Below are positions 21,701 through 29,579 of a stretch of DNA of 64,000 nt, piece by piece (position 1 is the stretch's first letter; each line of letters opens with the position of its first letter). The position numbers were made by a program, and so were the translations under genes. This DNA comes from Ancylobacter vacuolatus. Its GTDB lineage: Bacteria; Pseudomonadota; Alphaproteobacteria; Rhizobiales; Xanthobacteraceae. Location of the stretch: positions 186,001 through 250,000 of the forward strand of contig NZ_JAUSUH010000004.1 in the NCBI RefSeq assembly GCF_030813595.1. Direction: 5' to 3'. Below the pieces are notes generated by a model. The model was not told where the DNA came from and ran no database searches. It was given only the letters and a program-made list of their open reading frames with translations.

Positions 21701-24069
21701 ACGCCAATGCCGTCGCCGGCCGCGCGCACCGGCAGGACGAGGGAACGGCGCACCGCCCGCCCGCCGCCTTCATTCAGCGCGACAAAGATTTCCGCCTCCA
21801 GCGGGCGGGCGGTGGCGGGAAGCGCGGGAAGCGCCACTGGCAGGCTCGCCTTGCCCTGTGCGTCCGTCACCGGCGCGTCGGCCAGCGGCTGGCGCACCGG
21901 GGTGAAGCCGTCATCGACGCGGCCGAAGCGCCAGCCCGGCAGGCCCGGCCGCGCATCCGCCACCCGCACCTCGATCTCGCCCTCAATGTCGAGCCCCGCC
22001 GCCGGCGGGCCGAACAGCCAGCGCCCATCGGCCGCCACCGTCACCGGGGCGTTGGCGGCAAGGAAGGTCGCGGTGGTGGAGAGGTCGAGCGCCAGACGCT
22101 CGGGCACATAGTCTTCCAGCAGGAAAGTGGTGGCGCCCACCGGCGCGCCGCGCGGGTCGACATAGGCCTCGACGCGCCAGGTGCCGGTCATCGCGTCGCC
22201 CATCAGCGGATAGGTGAGCGTGCGCCCGCCTGCCCCCTGGTCGGCCACCAGCTCGCGGCGCTCCTCGACGCCATCGGGACGCTTGAACATCACCGTCAGC
22301 GGCACGCCGGCCGCCGCGCTCACCTGCGGGCTGCGCAGCAGGGCGGTGACGTGCACCTCCTCGCCGGAGCGGTAGACGCCGCGCTCGGTGGTCACAAAAG
22401 CGTCGTAGCGCTCGGGCGCCGCGCGCCCGCCGACGCCACGGTCGGTGAGGTCGAAGGCCTGGTCCTCCAGCGACAGGAAGGCATAGTCGCCCTCCTTCGC
22501 CTGGGCGACGATGACCGCCGGCGCGAAGCCTTCCGTGCCGCGCATCAGCCCGGCATCGAAGGCAGCGCTGCCGCTCGCGTCCGTCCGGGCGGTGGCGAGC
22601 ACATCGTTGGATTTGGCGAGAAGGCGCAGTTCCACCCCCTCGAGGGGCTGGGCGCTGCCGAGCGCGCGCACCATCACCGTCAGGCCCTTGCTGCCCGACA
22701 GGGCGGTGAGGCCGAGATCGGAAACCACGAACCACTGGGTGGCGCGCGAGCTCCACTCGTCATTCGGGTCGGCAACATCGCCACCCGGCCGGGCGGCCAG
22801 CACATAGACGCCGGGCGCCAGCGTCTTCACTGCCTCGTCGACGGGGAAGGAGGTGGTGACGTCCTCGTTCAGCGGCGACGCCGTCTCCAGCTCGCCCTTG
22901 AAGATGACCTCCGCCTTGCCGTCCTTCAGCTGCTGCAGGTCATAGCCGCCGAGGTCGCGGCGGAATTCGCCGTCGAGGGCGGTGGGAATCAGGCTGCGGT
23001 CGCCGATGCGGTAGAGATCGACCGCGACGCGGGACGTATTGACCGACACCACCGGAATGCCGCGCGGGCCGGTGCGGGGCAGCACATAGTTGCGCCCGGT
23101 GAAGCGCACACTCGGCTTGCGATCGCGCACATAAATGGTCAGCTCCGAATTGGCACGGAGCGGCTCGGCGGTGATGGAGGACGGCAGGCCGGCCCGCAGC
23201 GTCACATCGTAGGTCTCGCCATGCTTCAGCCCCTCGACGCAGAGCTGGCTCTCCTCCGCCGTCACCGCCGGCTTGTCCACCGGGCCCTGCGGCCCGCGCA
23301 GCGTCACATAGGCGGAATAATCCTTGCCGCCCTTCACCAGCGGCTCGGAGAACTGCACGCAGATCCGCGGGTTGGAGGCATCCGAATCGACGCTGTAGTC
23401 GAGAATGCGGAAGCCGCGCTCCTCGCGCAGCTTGTCATAGAAGGCACGCTGTTCGGGCACGTCGGCATAGCCGAGCGCGGTGGCGAACGTGTCGAGCGCG
23501 GGGCGCCAGAGCGAGCGCTGGTCATAGAGATGGCCGATGGCGAACAGTGCCTCGGCCTGGGCTACCCGCGTCGTCGCCGCGCGATAGGCGAGGAAGGCGG
23601 CCGCCTGCGCCCGCTCGAGGAACGTATCGGCGCTTTCATTTTCGCTCGGCTTGATGCGTGAGAGAGCGCGTGAAAAGCGCTGCCAGAGACCGGCATCGCC
23701 AGGGCTCGCCTGCGCCAATTGTCCGTAAAGGCCGGCGGCGGTGCGGGCGTCGCCGGCGGCGAGCGCGGCATCGGCGTCCTTGCGCAGCTGGGCGGCCGGC
23801 TTCGGCAGCGGCCCGCGTTCACGTTGCAGCAGCGCCTGCAGCCGGCGCGCAGCCTCGACGAGCTCTTGCGGGGCATAGGTCTTCGGCAGTGCATCGGACG
23901 CAGGCTTCGCCGTTGGCGCGGCCGCCGGTTTGGCGGGCGCCGCCGCCGCGGGCTTGGTCGCGGCAGGTTTCGGCGCCTGTGCCGCCGCCGGGCCGACCAG
24001 CGACAGGGCCAGCACCGACATGGCGACCCCGTGGCCGAGCCATGAAAAGGCCGAGGTAAACGGGATCAT
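18742..24069 (-). CDS. Bacterial alpha-2-macroglobulin family protein
   Basis: A 1,775-residue exported protein. The signal peptide at about 1-31 is followed by a Pro/Ala/Lys-rich linker and Apple/MG domains. The MG2 region has repeated bait-type Ig-like segments. The thioester motif CSEQ has Cys1326 and Gln1329, and a C-terminal alpha-helical toroid and receptor-like domain follow. The CxEQ motif is intact, so the protein should trap proteases covalently in the periplasm. I use ATG 24069 because GGAGAAGG precedes it and a signal peptide follows; in-frame starts at 24093 and 24129 exist. It is cotranscribed with pbpC. Confidence 0.95.
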   Translation of the reverse strand: MIPFTSAFSWLGHGVAMSVLALSLVGPAAAQAPKPAATKPAAAAPAKPAAAPTAKPASDALPKTYAPQELVEAARRLQALLQRERGPLPKPAAQLRKDADAALAAGDARTAAGLYGQLAQASPGDAGLWQRFSRALSRIKPSENESADTFLERAQAAAFLAYRAATTRVAQAEALFAIGHLYDQRSLWRPALDTFATALGYADVPEQRAFYDKLREERGFRILDYSVDSDASNPRICVQFSEPLVKGGKDYSAYVTLRGPQGPVDKPAVTAEESQLCVEGLKHGETYDVTLRAGLPSSITAEPLRANSELTIYVRDRKPSVRFTGRNYVLPRTGPRGIPVVSVNTSRVAVDLYRIGDRSLIPTALDGEFRRDLGGYDLQQLKDGKAEVIFKGELETASPLNEDVTTSFPVDEAVKTLAPGVYVLAARPGGDVADPNDEWSSRATQWFVVSDLGLTALSGSKGLTVMVRALGSAQPLEGVELRLLAKSNDVLATARTDASGSAAFDAGLMRGTEGFAPAVIVAQAKEGDYAFLSLEDQAFDLTDRGVGGRAAPERYDAFVTTERGVYRSGEEVHVTALLRSPQVSAAAGVPLTVMFKRPDGVEERRELVADQGAGGRTLTYPLMGDAMTGTWRVEAYVDPRGAPVGATTFLLEDYVPERLALDLSTTATFLAANAPVTVAADGRWLFGPPAAGLDIEGEIEVRVADARPGLPGWRFGRVDDGFTPVRQPLADAPVTDAQGKASLPVALPALPATARPLEAEIFVALNEGGGRAVRRSLVLPVRAAGDGIGVKPLFDKAGPGENATAGFEVQGFDAAGQPVALKGAQWALYRIETRYQWYRLGGSWDFEPVESVAKVADGALELTTSALARVNVPVAWGRYRLEVTDGTRATAVSFDAGWGGGATADAPDRLEVGLDKAQYVAGDSLKVNLTSRMAGSATVLIVGDGVLAAKTLDVKAGDTSVAFTVAPEWGPGAYALAFVHRPLDVAASRNPGRAIGLAWFGVDRAARVLGVKLDAPALARPETTLSVPVQVTGGGQGEAYVTLALVDVGILNLTGFKAPDPDGFYLGQRALGTQVRDFYGQLIDGMLGSRGRLRSGGDAMDMGLQAEPPTQPPLALFSGLVKLDAQGRGTIDFTLPPFDGTGRLMAVAWSGAAVGHAQADVVIRDPVVITATLPRFLAAGDRSTLNLSLDNVDGEAGDYALDIVTDGPVKVASAPKTVPLAKGARQSFAAQMDGTGIGEAKVSVRLSGPGGLAIVRDYALNVRPAYPAISRRSIDTLAPGAALILSADLVADLVPGRGGVSVSAGLDPAFDVPALFGALDRYPFACSEQLTSRALPLLYLSDFGPPQRFRLTKDPAETIRNAIARLIARQGSDGSFGLWEAGGNDLWLDAYVSDFLTRARERGHAVPEQPFAMALDRLRNSLAYAGDGATDDGAAYAIYVLARNGRAPLGDLRYVADAKLDEVTSAMARGQLAASLAMLGDKGRAEKVFGAALELLPSAAETVTSGRPDFGSVLRDAAGVATLASEAGFTGTARTARQRVATAFIDAGPTSTQEDAWLLLAARALREGRGIALDIDGTAHTGLYERTLTPGELAKPIVLTNRGIAPLDVVVSIDGPPVAPEPAAANGFSLSRSYYTLAGVPADPAKVAQNQRLVVVLEAQEDEAGPSHVLLVDHLPAGFEIDNPSLAVGSDVGALAWLGDTTQPAHAEFRDAFFAAAFDRTQGSEEPELLRVAYIVRAVSPGRYAHPPAIVEDMYRPGRFARTSAGRTEVTGPAK

Positions 24070-24224
24070 GGCACCTTCTCCGACACTGACCATCTGCTCA
24101 GGGCGGGACGATAGGACGAAATCGGCCACGGTGCCATGACGTTGCCGGGCGCCGGCGACCTCCCCCGCCGGGGCTCGTCGACGGCATGGATGTCACACTG
24201 CCGAGGATTGCCGCGCCGCCGCCA

Positions 24225-24253
24225 TTGAATCACCGTCCGCGCTTAGGTATACG
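24225..24253 (+). promoter_or_regulatory. Candidate sigma-70 promoter for the VLCFA operon
   Basis: TTGAAT (24225-24230) and TATACG (24248-24253) are separated by 17 bases and lie about 95 bases before acpXL, in the 277-base gap opposite the alpha-2-macroglobulin gene. The match is four of six bases in each box. Confidence 0.45.
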
Positions 24254-24346
24254 GGCCGACATCCATTCGGGGGCCTGCGACGCGGGAGCGCCGGGCGAAC
24301 CCATTCAACCGTGGCCGGACGCGGCTGCCGAGACCAGAGGCCTTTC

Positions 24347-24628
24347 ATGTCGACCACGTTCGAGACCGTTGCCAACATCATTGCCGAGACGTGCGACATT
24401 CCGCGCGAGAACATCACGCCGGAAAGCCACGCGATCGACGATCTCGGCATCGACAGCCTGGACTTCCTCGACATCGCCTTCGCCATCGACAAGGCGTTCG
24501 GCATCAAGCTGCCGCTTGAGAGCTGGACGCAGGAAGTCAACGAAGGCAAGGCGACGACCGAGCAGTACTTCGTCCTCAAGAATCTTTGCGCGCGCATCGA
24601 CGAGCTGATCGCTGCCAAGTCCGCCTGA
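24347..24628 (+). CDS. acpXL: Acyl carrier protein AcpXL (very-long-chain fatty acid)
   Basis: A 93-residue acyl carrier protein. Ser37 in the motif GIDSLDF accepts 4'-phosphopantetheine. The insertion-rich C-terminus ([20 protein letters not shown]) matches AcpXL and not the housekeeping AcpP. AcpXL carries the C26-C28 hydroxylated acyl chain that is placed on lipid A. It is the first gene of the operon ending with lpxXL. ATG 24347 begins the conserved MSTTFETV sequence; upstream in-frame residues are not conserved-looking. Confidence 0.95.
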   Translation: MSTTFETVANIIAETCDIPRENITPESHAIDDLGIDSLDFLDIAFAIDKAFGIKLPLESWTQEVNEGKATTEQYFVLKNLCARIDELIAAKSA

Positions 24629-24663
24629 TCCGGCGGAAGGACGTTGTACAAGCGGGACAGGTG

Positions 24664-25170
24664 ATGCGCCTCGAATATTTCCAGATGATCGACAAGGTGG
24701 TCGAGCTCGATCTTGAAGCTCGTACCTTGCGGACCGCTAACACCGTCCCGTGCGAGAGCCCGATCTTTGAAGGCCACTTCCCGGGTCATCCGCTGCTGCC
24801 GGGCGTGCTGCTGTTTGAAATCATGGCGCAGAGCTGCGGCATGCTGCTGCTGCGGCTGCACAATTACGACCGCATGGCGTTCCTCGCCTCGGTCGACAAG
24901 GGCAAGCTGCGCACCTTCGTGGTGCCGGGCCAGGTGATCGACGTCTTCGCGCGCCTGGAGCATGACGGCTCGGGCTATGCCCGGCTGAAGGCCGAAGGGC
25001 GCGTTGAGGGCAAGCTCGTCTGCAATGCCGACGTGACGCTCAAGACCATGCCTTTCCCGGCGCCGGAGCTGCGCGGCTATCTGCTCTCCACCGCCGAACG
25101 CATCGGCATGCCGATGGGCGACGCCGTGATTGGCACGGCGGAACGCGCAGGAAATCTCACGCATGTCTAA
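24664..25170 (+). CDS. fabZXL: 3-hydroxyacyl-ACP dehydratase of the VLCFA cluster (FabZ-like)
   Basis: A 168-residue hot-dog-fold dehydratase. FEGHFPGHPLLPGV carries catalytic His38, and the following FEIMAQ helix supplies Glu52 in the place of the usual EALAQ. It removes water from 3-hydroxyacyl-AcpXL during chain elongation. It is 35 bases after acpXL and overlaps the next ketosynthase gene by 8 bases. The C-terminus is longer than in housekeeping FabZ by about 20 residues. Confidence 0.93.
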   Translation: MRLEYFQMIDKVVELDLEARTLRTANTVPCESPIFEGHFPGHPLLPGVLLFEIMAQSCGMLLLRLHNYDRMAFLASVDKGKLRTFVVPGQVIDVFARLEHDGSGYARLKAEGRVEGKLVCNADVTLKTMPFPAPELRGYLLSTAERIGMPMGDAVIGTAERAGNLTHV

Positions 25171-26347
25171 TCGTCGCGACGTCTGGATCACCGGCATCGG
25201 GCTTGTTTCCTCGCTCGGTGAAGGGCCGGAAGCTCATAGGCTGGCGCTTTCCTCGGGCACCGCCCCGGTGGTCAACGAGACGGGCTTCGCCCCCTATGTC
25301 GTCCACCCGCTCGCCCCGATCAGCTTCGACGCGCAGATCCCCAAGAAGGGCGACCAGCGGCAGATGGAGCCCTGGCAGCGCATCGGCACCTATGCCGCCG
25401 GGCTGGCGCTGGATTCGGCCGGCATCAAGGGCGACAAGGACATTCTCGGAACCACCGACATGGTGGTGGCGGCCGGCGGCGGCGAGCGCGACCAGTCGGT
25501 CGACGGCGCCATCCTGACCGAGATCGAGAACCAGCCGAACCCCGAGGTCTTCCTCAACGAGCAGCTGCAGTCGAACCTGCGCCCGACGCTGTTCCTGGCC
25601 CAGCTCTCCAATCTTCTGGCCGGCAACATCTCGATCGTGCACGGCGTCACCGGCTCCTCGCGCACCTTCATGGGCGAGGAAAGCTCGGGCACCGACGCGG
25701 TCCGCATCGGCTGGTCCCGCATTGCCGCCGGCACCAGCGAGATCGCCCTGGTGGGCGGCGCCTATAATGCCGAGCGGCGCGACATGCTGCTGCTCTTCGC
25801 CCTCAAGCGCCTCGCCATGCACGCCCCCTGGGCGCCGGTGCTGGCGCAGCCCAAGGGCGTGCCGACTGGCTCGGCGGGCGCCTTCCTGGTGCTGGAATCG
25901 CCCGAGCACGCCACGGCGCGGGGCGCCAAGCCGATTGCGAAGCTCTCCGGCGTCTGGTCCGAGCGCGCCCGGCGCAATGAGCCCGGCGCCGTCGAGGCGG
26001 TGCTGGAAGAGCTTCTGAAGACCGCCGGCGCCGGCAATGGCGACGAGACCGCCGTGTTCTCCGCCGCCTCCGGGGCGCCCGAGCCGACGCAGGCGGAAGC
26101 CGCCGTCCTCGCCCGCTCCGGCCTGCCGGTACGCTCCGTGACCGACCGCGTCGGCCATGGGCTGGAAGCGCAGATGCCGGTGGCGCTGGCGATGGCCGCA
26201 CTCAGCGTCGCCGAAGGTCGTCTCTTCGCGCCGCTCGCCGGCGAAACGCTCGAAAAGCCTTTCGATGGCCCGCTTTCCCGTGCCATCGTCACCGCAGTGG
26301 GGCATTGGCGTGGGGAAGGCGTCGCGCTTGTCGAGCGCGCCGACTGA
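25163..26347 (+). CDS. fabF2XL: Ketosynthase homologue without catalytic residues (FabF2XL, chain-length-factor-like)
   Basis: A 394-residue thiolase-fold protein with the N-terminal VWITGIGLVSSLGEG of ketosynthases. The active-site region reads VTGSSRTFMGEES near residues 162-174, so the nucleophilic Cys is absent. The first His motif (NAHGT) is replaced by AASGAPEPTQ and the second (GH after Lys) by DRVGHG without the preceding Lys. It therefore resembles a KS-beta/chain length factor that pairs with the active ketosynthase encoded next. This fits a machinery that must build an unusually long acyl chain. Confidence 0.9.
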   Translation: MSNRRDVWITGIGLVSSLGEGPEAHRLALSSGTAPVVNETGFAPYVVHPLAPISFDAQIPKKGDQRQMEPWQRIGTYAAGLALDSAGIKGDKDILGTTDMVVAAGGGERDQSVDGAILTEIENQPNPEVFLNEQLQSNLRPTLFLAQLSNLLAGNISIVHGVTGSSRTFMGEESSGTDAVRIGWSRIAAGTSEIALVGGAYNAERRDMLLLFALKRLAMHAPWAPVLAQPKGVPTGSAGAFLVLESPEHATARGAKPIAKLSGVWSERARRNEPGAVEAVLEELLKTAGAGNGDETAVFSAASGAPEPTQAEAAVLARSGLPVRSVTDRVGHGLEAQMPVALAMAALSVAEGRLFAPLAGETLEKPFDGPLSRAIVTAVGHWRGEGVALVERAD

Positions 26348-26387
26348 CCCCACCACGCGGAAGCACGCCGCTTCCCAGGAGCAGATC

Positions 26388-27668
26388 ATGGCTTCCTATA
26401 CCGACAAGGCCGGCCGGCCGATCGTCGTCGTCACCGGCATGGGGCTCGTCACCTCGCTGGGTCAGGGCAAACAGGACAATTGGGCGAAGCTGACCTCCGG
26501 CATGTCCGGGATTCACCGTATCACCCGCTTTCCGATCGACGCGATGCGGACCACCATCGCCGGCACGGTCGACTATCTGCCCAAGAGCAAGAGCACCGCT
26601 CCCGACCTCTCCGAGGAGCTGGCGACGCTGGCGGCAGACGAGGCGATTGCCGAATCCGGCATCGGCACCAAGGGCGCCTTCCCGGGCCCGCTGTTCTGCG
26701 CCGTGCCGCCGATCGAGCTGGAATGGCCGCAGCGCCGCATCCTGGCGCAGGAAGCCGCGCCCAATGCCGCCGTCTCCTATGATGACCTGCTGCGCGCCGC
26801 CGAGGCCAATGGCCACGACGCCTGGCATGAGCGCTTCCTCTATGGGTCGATCGCCGACCATCTAGCGGACCGTTTCGGCACGCGCGGGCAGCCGATCTCG
26901 CTGTCCACCGCCTGCGCCTCCGGCAACACCTCGATCCAGCTCGGCGTCGAGGCGATCCGGCGCGGCGACTGCGACGCGGCTCTGTCCATCGCCACCGACG
27001 GCTCGGTGACGGCGGAGGCGCTGATCCGCTTCTCGCTGCTCTCCGCCCTGTCGACCAATAACGAGGTGCCGGAAGCCGCCTCCCGCCCCTTCGCCAAGAA
27101 TCGCGACGGCTTCATCATCGCCGAGGGCGCCGGTGCGCTGGTGCTGGAAAGCCTGGAGCACGCGCTGGCGCGCGGGGCGAAGATCCTCGGCGTGGTCGAG
27201 GGCGTCGGCGAGATGGCCGACAGCTTCCACCGCACCCGCTCCTCGCCGGACGCCAAGCCGGTCATCGGCTGCATGCGCCGGGCGCTGGCCGATGCCGGCG
27301 TCGAGCCGGACGCCATCGACTACATCAACGCCCACGGCACCTCCACGCCCGAGAACGACCGCATGGAGTTCACCGGCATGAGCGCCGTCTTCGGCGAGCG
27401 GCTGACCGGCATCCCGATCTCGTCCAACAAGTCGATGATCGGTCACACGCTGACCGCCGCCGGCGCCATCGAGGCGGTGATCTCGCTGATGACGATCGCC
27501 AATGGCCGCATCCCGCCGACCATCAATTACGAGCTGCCCGACCCGGCCATCCCGCTCGATGTGGTGCCGAACGTGGCGCGCGACGCGACGGTGACACGGG
27601 TGATGTCGAATTCCTTCGGCTTTGGCGGGCAGAATGTCTGCCTGATCCTGACGGGCGAGCCGGCGTGA
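26388..27668 (+). CDS. fabF1XL: Beta-ketoacyl-ACP synthase II of the VLCFA cluster (FabF1XL)
   Basis: A 426-residue ketosynthase with the full catalytic set: Cys176 in STACASGNT, His316 in INAHGTSTPEND, Lys348 and His353 in NKSMIGHT. It condenses malonyl-ACP with growing acyl-AcpXL. The start ATG 26388 follows CAGGAG. It ends in a GTGA overlap with the SDR gene. Together with the Cys-less upstream homologue it probably forms a heterodimer; the pairing is inferred from gene order and the residue pattern. Confidence 0.94.
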   Translation: MASYTDKAGRPIVVVTGMGLVTSLGQGKQDNWAKLTSGMSGIHRITRFPIDAMRTTIAGTVDYLPKSKSTAPDLSEELATLAADEAIAESGIGTKGAFPGPLFCAVPPIELEWPQRRILAQEAAPNAAVSYDDLLRAAEANGHDAWHERFLYGSIADHLADRFGTRGQPISLSTACASGNTSIQLGVEAIRRGDCDAALSIATDGSVTAEALIRFSLLSALSTNNEVPEAASRPFAKNRDGFIIAEGAGALVLESLEHALARGAKILGVVEGVGEMADSFHRTRSSPDAKPVIGCMRRALADAGVEPDAIDYINAHGTSTPENDRMEFTGMSAVFGERLTGIPISSNKSMIGHTLTAAGAIEAVISLMTIANGRIPPTINYELPDPAIPLDVVPNVARDATVTRVMSNSFGFGGQNVCLILTGEPA

Positions 27669-28417
27669 GTCAGCGCGTCCTCGTCACCGGCGGCGGGCGC
27701 GGCGTCGGTGCGGCCATTGTGCGCGCTTTGGCGCTGGCAGGCTTTGAGGTCGTCTTCACCGTCCGCACGGCGGAGGCCGAGGCGCAGGCGCTGATTGCGG
27801 CGATCGAGGCCGAGAAGCCGGACGCCCGCGTCGAGGCGCGCGCGCTCGATCTGGCCGACAAAAGCGCGGTGGAAGCCTTCGCCGCCATCCTCGCCGAGGA
27901 GCCGGCCTATTTCGGCTTCATCCACAATGCCGGCATGAGCTACGACACGCTGGCCGCGCTGGTCGACCAACACCGCGCCGAGCAGCTGATGCAGGTGAAT
28001 TACTGGTCCTTCGTAAGGCTGGTCGGGGCGCTGGTGCGGCCGATGACGCGGGCCCGGGCCGGGCGGATCGTCGCCATCGGCTCGATTGCCGCCGATGTCG
28101 CCAATGCCGGCAACGCCATCTATGCCGGCTCCAAGGCGGCGCTGGCCGGCTATTGCCGCACGCTGGCGATCGAGAGCGCCCGGCGCGGGGTGACGGTCAA
28201 CGTCGTCGCCCCCGGCTTCGTCGACACGGCGATGCTGGCGCCCTATGCCGCCTACCGCGCCAATGTCGAGAAGCAGATCCCCGCCGGCCGCTTCGCCGCG
28301 CCGGAGGATGTGGCGGCGGTGGTCGCCTTCTTGCTCTCCCCCGGTGCCGCCTATGTCACCGGCGCGACCCTGCCGGTGGATGGCGGGCTCACCGCCGCAC
28401 TAGCCATACAGCGCTGA
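27665..28417 (+). CDS. 3-oxoacyl-ACP reductase-type SDR (FabG-like)
   Basis: A 250-residue short-chain dehydrogenase. The cofactor motif TGGGRGVG lies at residues 8-15, NAG at about 88, the catalytic Ser in IGSIAAD and YAGSK (Tyr-x-x-x-Lys), and PGFVDTAM follows. The IPAGRFAAPEDVA end is typical of FabG. The start is GTG in a GTGA overlap with the ketosynthase. It would supply the ketoreduction step for the VLCFA chain, making the cluster self-sufficient in reductase, dehydratase and condensing enzymes. Confidence 0.9.
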   Translation: MSQRVLVTGGGRGVGAAIVRALALAGFEVVFTVRTAEAEAQALIAAIEAEKPDARVEARALDLADKSAVEAFAAILAEEPAYFGFIHNAGMSYDTLAALVDQHRAEQLMQVNYWSFVRLVGALVRPMTRARAGRIVAIGSIAADVANAGNAIYAGSKAALAGYCRTLAIESARRGVTVNVVAPGFVDTAMLAPYAAYRANVEKQIPAGRFAAPEDVAAVVAFLLSPGAAYVTGATLPVDGGLTAALAIQR

Positions 28418-28528
28418 TTTCGCTATCCACCCTCGTCCTTGCGCGGACGGCATCCGTGCCCGCCCCTTGTCCGTATAAATCCGGTCGACGGGACGAGATG
28501 TGCCGCCGCCGCCTGCCCGGAGTTGTTC

Positions 28529-29551
28529 ATGCGCGCGCTTCAGCTGGTCTCCGACCGCGAACTGATCCTCACCGACCTGCCCGCCCCCGGCGCGCCGGAA
28601 CCGGGCGAGGTGCAGGTCAGCGTCAAGGCGCTGGCGCTCAACCACATCGACGTGTGGGGCTGGCGCGGAATGGCCTTCGCCAAGCGCAAGATGCCGCTGG
28701 TGGTGGGCGCCGAAGCGGTCGGCGAAGTCACCGCCATCGGCGAGGGCGTCACCCGCTTCAAGCCCGGTTCCAAGGTCGCGATGTATGGCGCGCTCACCTG
28801 CGGCCAGTGCAAGATGTGCCGGCAGGGCCGCGACAATCTCTGCGAGGAAGTCGCCGGCGTGATGGGCTTCCATGTCGACGGCTTCGCCCGCGACCAGCTC
28901 AACATCAAGGAACGGCTGTGCGTCCCGATCCCGGACGGCATCTCCTGGACCGACGCCGCCACCGCCCCCGTCACCTTCTCCACCGTCGAGCACATGCTGT
29001 TCGACAATGCCAAGCTTGAGCCGGGCGAGACGATTCTGGTCCACGCCGCCGGCTCGGGCATCGGCACGGTGGCGATCCGCATGGCGAAGGAAATCGGCTG
29101 CACCGTCATCACCACGGCGGGCGACGACGAGAAGTGCGCCAAGGCGCTGGCGCTCGGCGCCGACCATGTCATCAACTACAAGACCGACCGGTTCGAGCAC
29201 GAGGTGCGCAAGATCACCAAGAAGAAGGGGGTCGACGTGGTGTTCGAGCATGTCGGCGCCGAGACGTGGAACGGCTCGCTGCTGTCCATGAAGCCGGGCG
29301 CCCGCCTTGTCACCTGCGGCTCGACCTCGGGCGTGTCGGTCAACATGAACCTGATGCAGCTGTTCCAGCGCCAGTACCGCATCATCGGCTCGTTCGGCGC
29401 GCCGATCCGCGCCATTGCAGACGGGCTGAAGCGAATGGAGCGCGGTGTAAAGCCGGTGATCGATTCCGAATTCCCGCTGGAGCAGTTCGGCGCCGGGCTG
29501 GAGCGGCTGGAGACGCGGCGCGTGTTCGGCAAGGTCGTCATCACCTTCTAA
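28529..29551 (+). CDS. Zinc-type alcohol dehydrogenase / enoyl reductase of the VLCFA cluster
   Basis: A 340-residue medium-chain dehydrogenase. The structural zinc lobe CGQCKMCRQGRDNLC lies near residue 90, and the nucleotide-binding motif AAGSGIGTVAIRMAK follows near 170. Homologues in this position of VLCFA clusters are thought to reduce the enoyl-ACP intermediate, completing the elongation cycle. The gene starts at ATG 28529, 111 bases after the SDR. The catalytic zinc ligands are not evident in their usual places, so a reductase without catalytic zinc is plausible. Confidence 0.88.
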   Translation: MRALQLVSDRELILTDLPAPGAPEPGEVQVSVKALALNHIDVWGWRGMAFAKRKMPLVVGAEAVGEVTAIGEGVTRFKPGSKVAMYGALTCGQCKMCRQGRDNLCEEVAGVMGFHVDGFARDQLNIKERLCVPIPDGISWTDAATAPVTFSTVEHMLFDNAKLEPGETILVHAAGSGIGTVAIRMAKEIGCTVITTAGDDEKCAKALALGADHVINYKTDRFEHEVRKITKKKGVDVVFEHVGAETWNGSLLSMKPGARLVTCGSTSGVSVNMNLMQLFQRQYRIIGSFGAPIRAIADGLKRMERGVKPVIDSEFPLEQFGAGLERLETRRVFGKVVITF

Positions 29552-29579
29552 AGGCTGCGAGGTTCGAGCCATATCCGCG

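Noticed and set aside
21316..23661. 781-codon plus-strand frame opposite the alpha-2-macroglobulin gene
   Set aside because: Composition is Arg/His/Ala-rich without motifs, while the opposite strand has domains and the CSEQ thioester.
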